Shown: positions 62,652 to 64,000 of the stretch, piece after piece | How positions within the stretch are numbered: the stretch's first letter is position 1 | How the letters are laid out: the number at the start of each line of letters is the position of its first letter | Assembly: GCF_003458415.1 (NCBI RefSeq) | Contig: NZ_QRUF01000011.1 | Location: 1 to 64,000 of the forward strand | Length of the DNA stretch: 64,000 nt | Reading direction: 5' to 3' | Origin: Collinsella sp. AF25-2LB | Lineage (GTDB): Bacteria; Actinomycetota; Coriobacteriia; Coriobacteriales; Coriobacteriaceae | Program-made: the position numbers and the translations under genes | The notes under the pieces: model-generated | The model's input: the letters and a program-made list of their open reading frames with translations, nothing else | What the model was told of the DNA's origin: nothing | The model's database searches: none

Positions 62652-64000
62652 ATGATTCTCAACGGACCGGGGATTAGTTACACCGAGCCCGACATCGGTT
62701 CGGAGTTCGTGCCGCCGCTGCCGGAGCATCCGCGCGAGGCCATCGTCAAGCTGTGCGAGCACTGCACCAACCGTCTGCTGCATCGCGACGAGCTGCTGGG
62801 CTACGAGTACTGGTCGTTTGCCGAGGCCGCAACCGACGAGCAGGCCGAAGTGCTCTGCAAGATGAAGATGCGCCGTCCCTATACGCTGCCCGAGATGGTC
62901 AAGCTCACCGGCATGCCCGAAGCCGATATCGAGAAGATGCTCGACGACATGAGCTACACGGGTCTGCTCGAGTACAACTGGGAAAACCCCGAGCGCGCCA
63001 AGCAATGGGTGTTGCCCATGCTGGTGCCGGGTTCTGCCGAGTTCCTCAACATGCGCGTGAGCCAGCTCGAGGAGCACCCGGTCTATGCCAAGTTCTTTGA
63101 GCAGGCGTCCAAGGGACCGCTGTCCAAGGCCACGCCGATGGTGCCGCCCGGAGGCGCCGGCATCGGCATGCACGTCATTCCGGTCGAGAAGGCCATCGAC
63201 GCCGCGAGCACCTCGGTGCCGATCGAGCATATCGAGCATTGGCTCGACAAATACGATGGCAAATATGCCGCCAGCACCTGCAGCTGCCGCGCGAGCCGTC
63301 GCGTGATGGGTGAGGGCTGCGCCGACGACCCGGCCGATTGGTGCATCGCCGTGGGCGATATGGCCGACTACGTGGTTGAGACCGATCGTGGCCATTACGT
63401 GACCCGCGACGAGGTTTACGACATCTTGCGCCAGGCCGAGGACAACGGCTTTGTGCACCAGATCACTAATATCGACGGCGAGAACAAGATCTTCGCCATC
63501 TGCAACTGCAACGTCAACGTGTGCTACGCCCTGCGCACCTCGCAGCTGTTCAACACGCCCAACCTGTCGCGCTCGGCCTATGTCGCTAAGGTCGAGAAGG
63601 ACAAGTGCGTGGCCTGCGGTCGCTGCGTCGAGGTGTGTCCGGCCGGCGCCGCCAAGCTGGGCCAGAAGCTCTGCAGCAAAAAGGCCGGCGGACAGGTGCC
63701 CGAGTATCCGCGCCAGGAGCTGCCCGATGCCACCAAGTGGGACCACACCAAGTGGTCGCCCAACTACCGCAACGACAACCGCATCGAGACGCATGAGTCC
63801 GGCACCGCTCCCTGCAAGACGGCCTGCCCCGCGCACGTTGCCGTTCAGGGCTATTTGAAGCTCGCGGCTCAGGGTCGCTATGACGAGGCGCTGGCACTCA
63901 TTAAGCGCGAGAACCCGCTGCCCGCTATCTGCGGCCGTGTGTGCAACCGCCGCTGCGAGGACGCCTGCACCCGCGGCCGTGTGGACGCCGCCGTGGCCAT
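62652..64000 (+). CDS. FeS/flavin oxidoreductase (GltD-like), partial, runs off the window
   Basis: The frame from ATG 62652 is open to the end of the window (about 449 residues so far). The N-terminal part (residues 1-315) is a helical domain with Cys motifs (LCEHCTNRLLHRDE, STCSCRASRRVMGEGC, ICNCNVNVCYALRT). A [4Fe-4S] site follows (CVACGRCVEVCPAG). The last part (APCKTACPAHVAVQGYLKLAAQGRYDEALALIKRENPLPAICGRVCNRRCEDACTRG) is the N-terminal FeS domain of GltD-like NAD(P)H/FAD oxidoreductases, so an FAD and NAD(P) domain should follow beyond 64000. It is probably regulated by the divergent TetR protein. The substrate is unknown. Confidence 0.88.
   Translation, partial: MILNGPGISYTEPDIGSEFVPPLPEHPREAIVKLCEHCTNRLLHRDELLGYEYWSFAEAATDEQAEVLCKMKMRRPYTLPEMVKLTGMPEADIEKMLDDMSYTGLLEYNWENPERAKQWVLPMLVPGSAEFLNMRVSQLEEHPVYAKFFEQASKGPLSKATPMVPPGGAGIGMHVIPVEKAIDAASTSVPIEHIEHWLDKYDGKYAASTCSCRASRRVMGEGCADDPADWCIAVGDMADYVVETDRGHYVTRDEVYDILRQAEDNGFVHQITNIDGENKIFAICNCNVNVCYALRTSQLFNTPNLSRSAYVAKVEKDKCVACGRCVEVCPAGAAKLGQKLCSKKAGGQVPEYPRQELPDATKWDHTKWSPNYRNDNRIETHESGTAPCKTACPAHVAVQGYLKLAAQGRYDEALALIKRENPLPAICGRVCNRRCEDACTRGRVDAAVA

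Noticed and set aside
62538..63836. A 432-residue minus-strand frame over the oxidoreductase
   Set aside because: The plus strand encodes clear FeS motifs; the minus frame is low-complexity.

Overview
The window most resembles a chromosomal segment of a gut Coriobacteriia, probably Collinsella. This is inference from the high-GC codon use, an HspR-controlled dnaK-grpE-dnaJ-hspR operon, a membrane-bound LuxR regulator and a DUF5692 protein, plus short palindromic repeats in most intergenic gaps. No rRNA, tRNA, CRISPR array or phage gene was found. About 55 genes were recognised.

Layout. 1-1.25 kb: right part of an IS3-type insertion sequence whose orfA is broken by a 95-bp tandem duplication. 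1.3-4.4 kb: luxS, a DUF4867 gene with its own palindromic operator, and a GH1 6-phospho-beta-glucosidase. 4.7-8.7 kb: a three-gene signalling operon (orphan multi-TM sensor, histidine kinase, NarL-type regulator). 8.8-13.1 kb (minus): a zinc-ribbon/SPFH/lipoprotein operon resembling Bacillus ydjG-ydjI. 13.5-18 kb: a LuxR membrane regulator behind a G12 tract, and an MgtA-type P-ATPase. 18.4-23.1 kb: pyrE, an RpiR regulator, crr (EIIA-Glc), a lipoprotein and a HAD phosphatase. 23.2-29.8 kb: a self-contained beta-glucoside PTS module (LicR-type regulator, EIIB, EIIC, EIIA, GH1, HPr), AT-richer in part and bracketed by a 57-bp direct repeat of the hypE 3' end, as if it had inserted there. 29.8-35.6 kb (minus): nikR, hypF, hypC, hypD and hypE for NiFe-hydrogenase maturation. 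35.8-39 kb: thioredoxin, an unknown gene and an AgrC/AgrA-like pair. 39.2-43.4 kb: nadA-nadB-nadC-niaR behind a perfect palindrome over the promoter, then a ferredoxin. 44-48.3 kb: the heat-shock operon. 48.7-57 kb: an aconitase-family hydratase, three small membrane-anchored proteins, and clpB under the same operator as dnaK. 57-64 kb: an AAA_14 ATPase, a TM-anchored acidic protein, a DUF5692 protein, a TetR regulator and the start of a large FeS/flavin oxidoreductase.

How the genes work together. Two sugar-phosphate routes (crr with GH1; the PTS island with its own EIIA, HPr and GH1) point to beta-glucoside fermentation. The hyp/nikR block implies a NiFe hydrogenase encoded elsewhere. NiaR probably represses NAD synthesis, and HspR probably controls both dnaK and clpB.

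The most unusual content lies between genes. A roughly 170-nt two-hairpin element occurs three times directly after stop codons, with stems that change sequence but keep pairing around fixed loops. Several other palindrome families (named A, B, C, D, F and G here) also recur, one with clear compensatory base changes. All functions are read from the sequence by eye; no database search was run.
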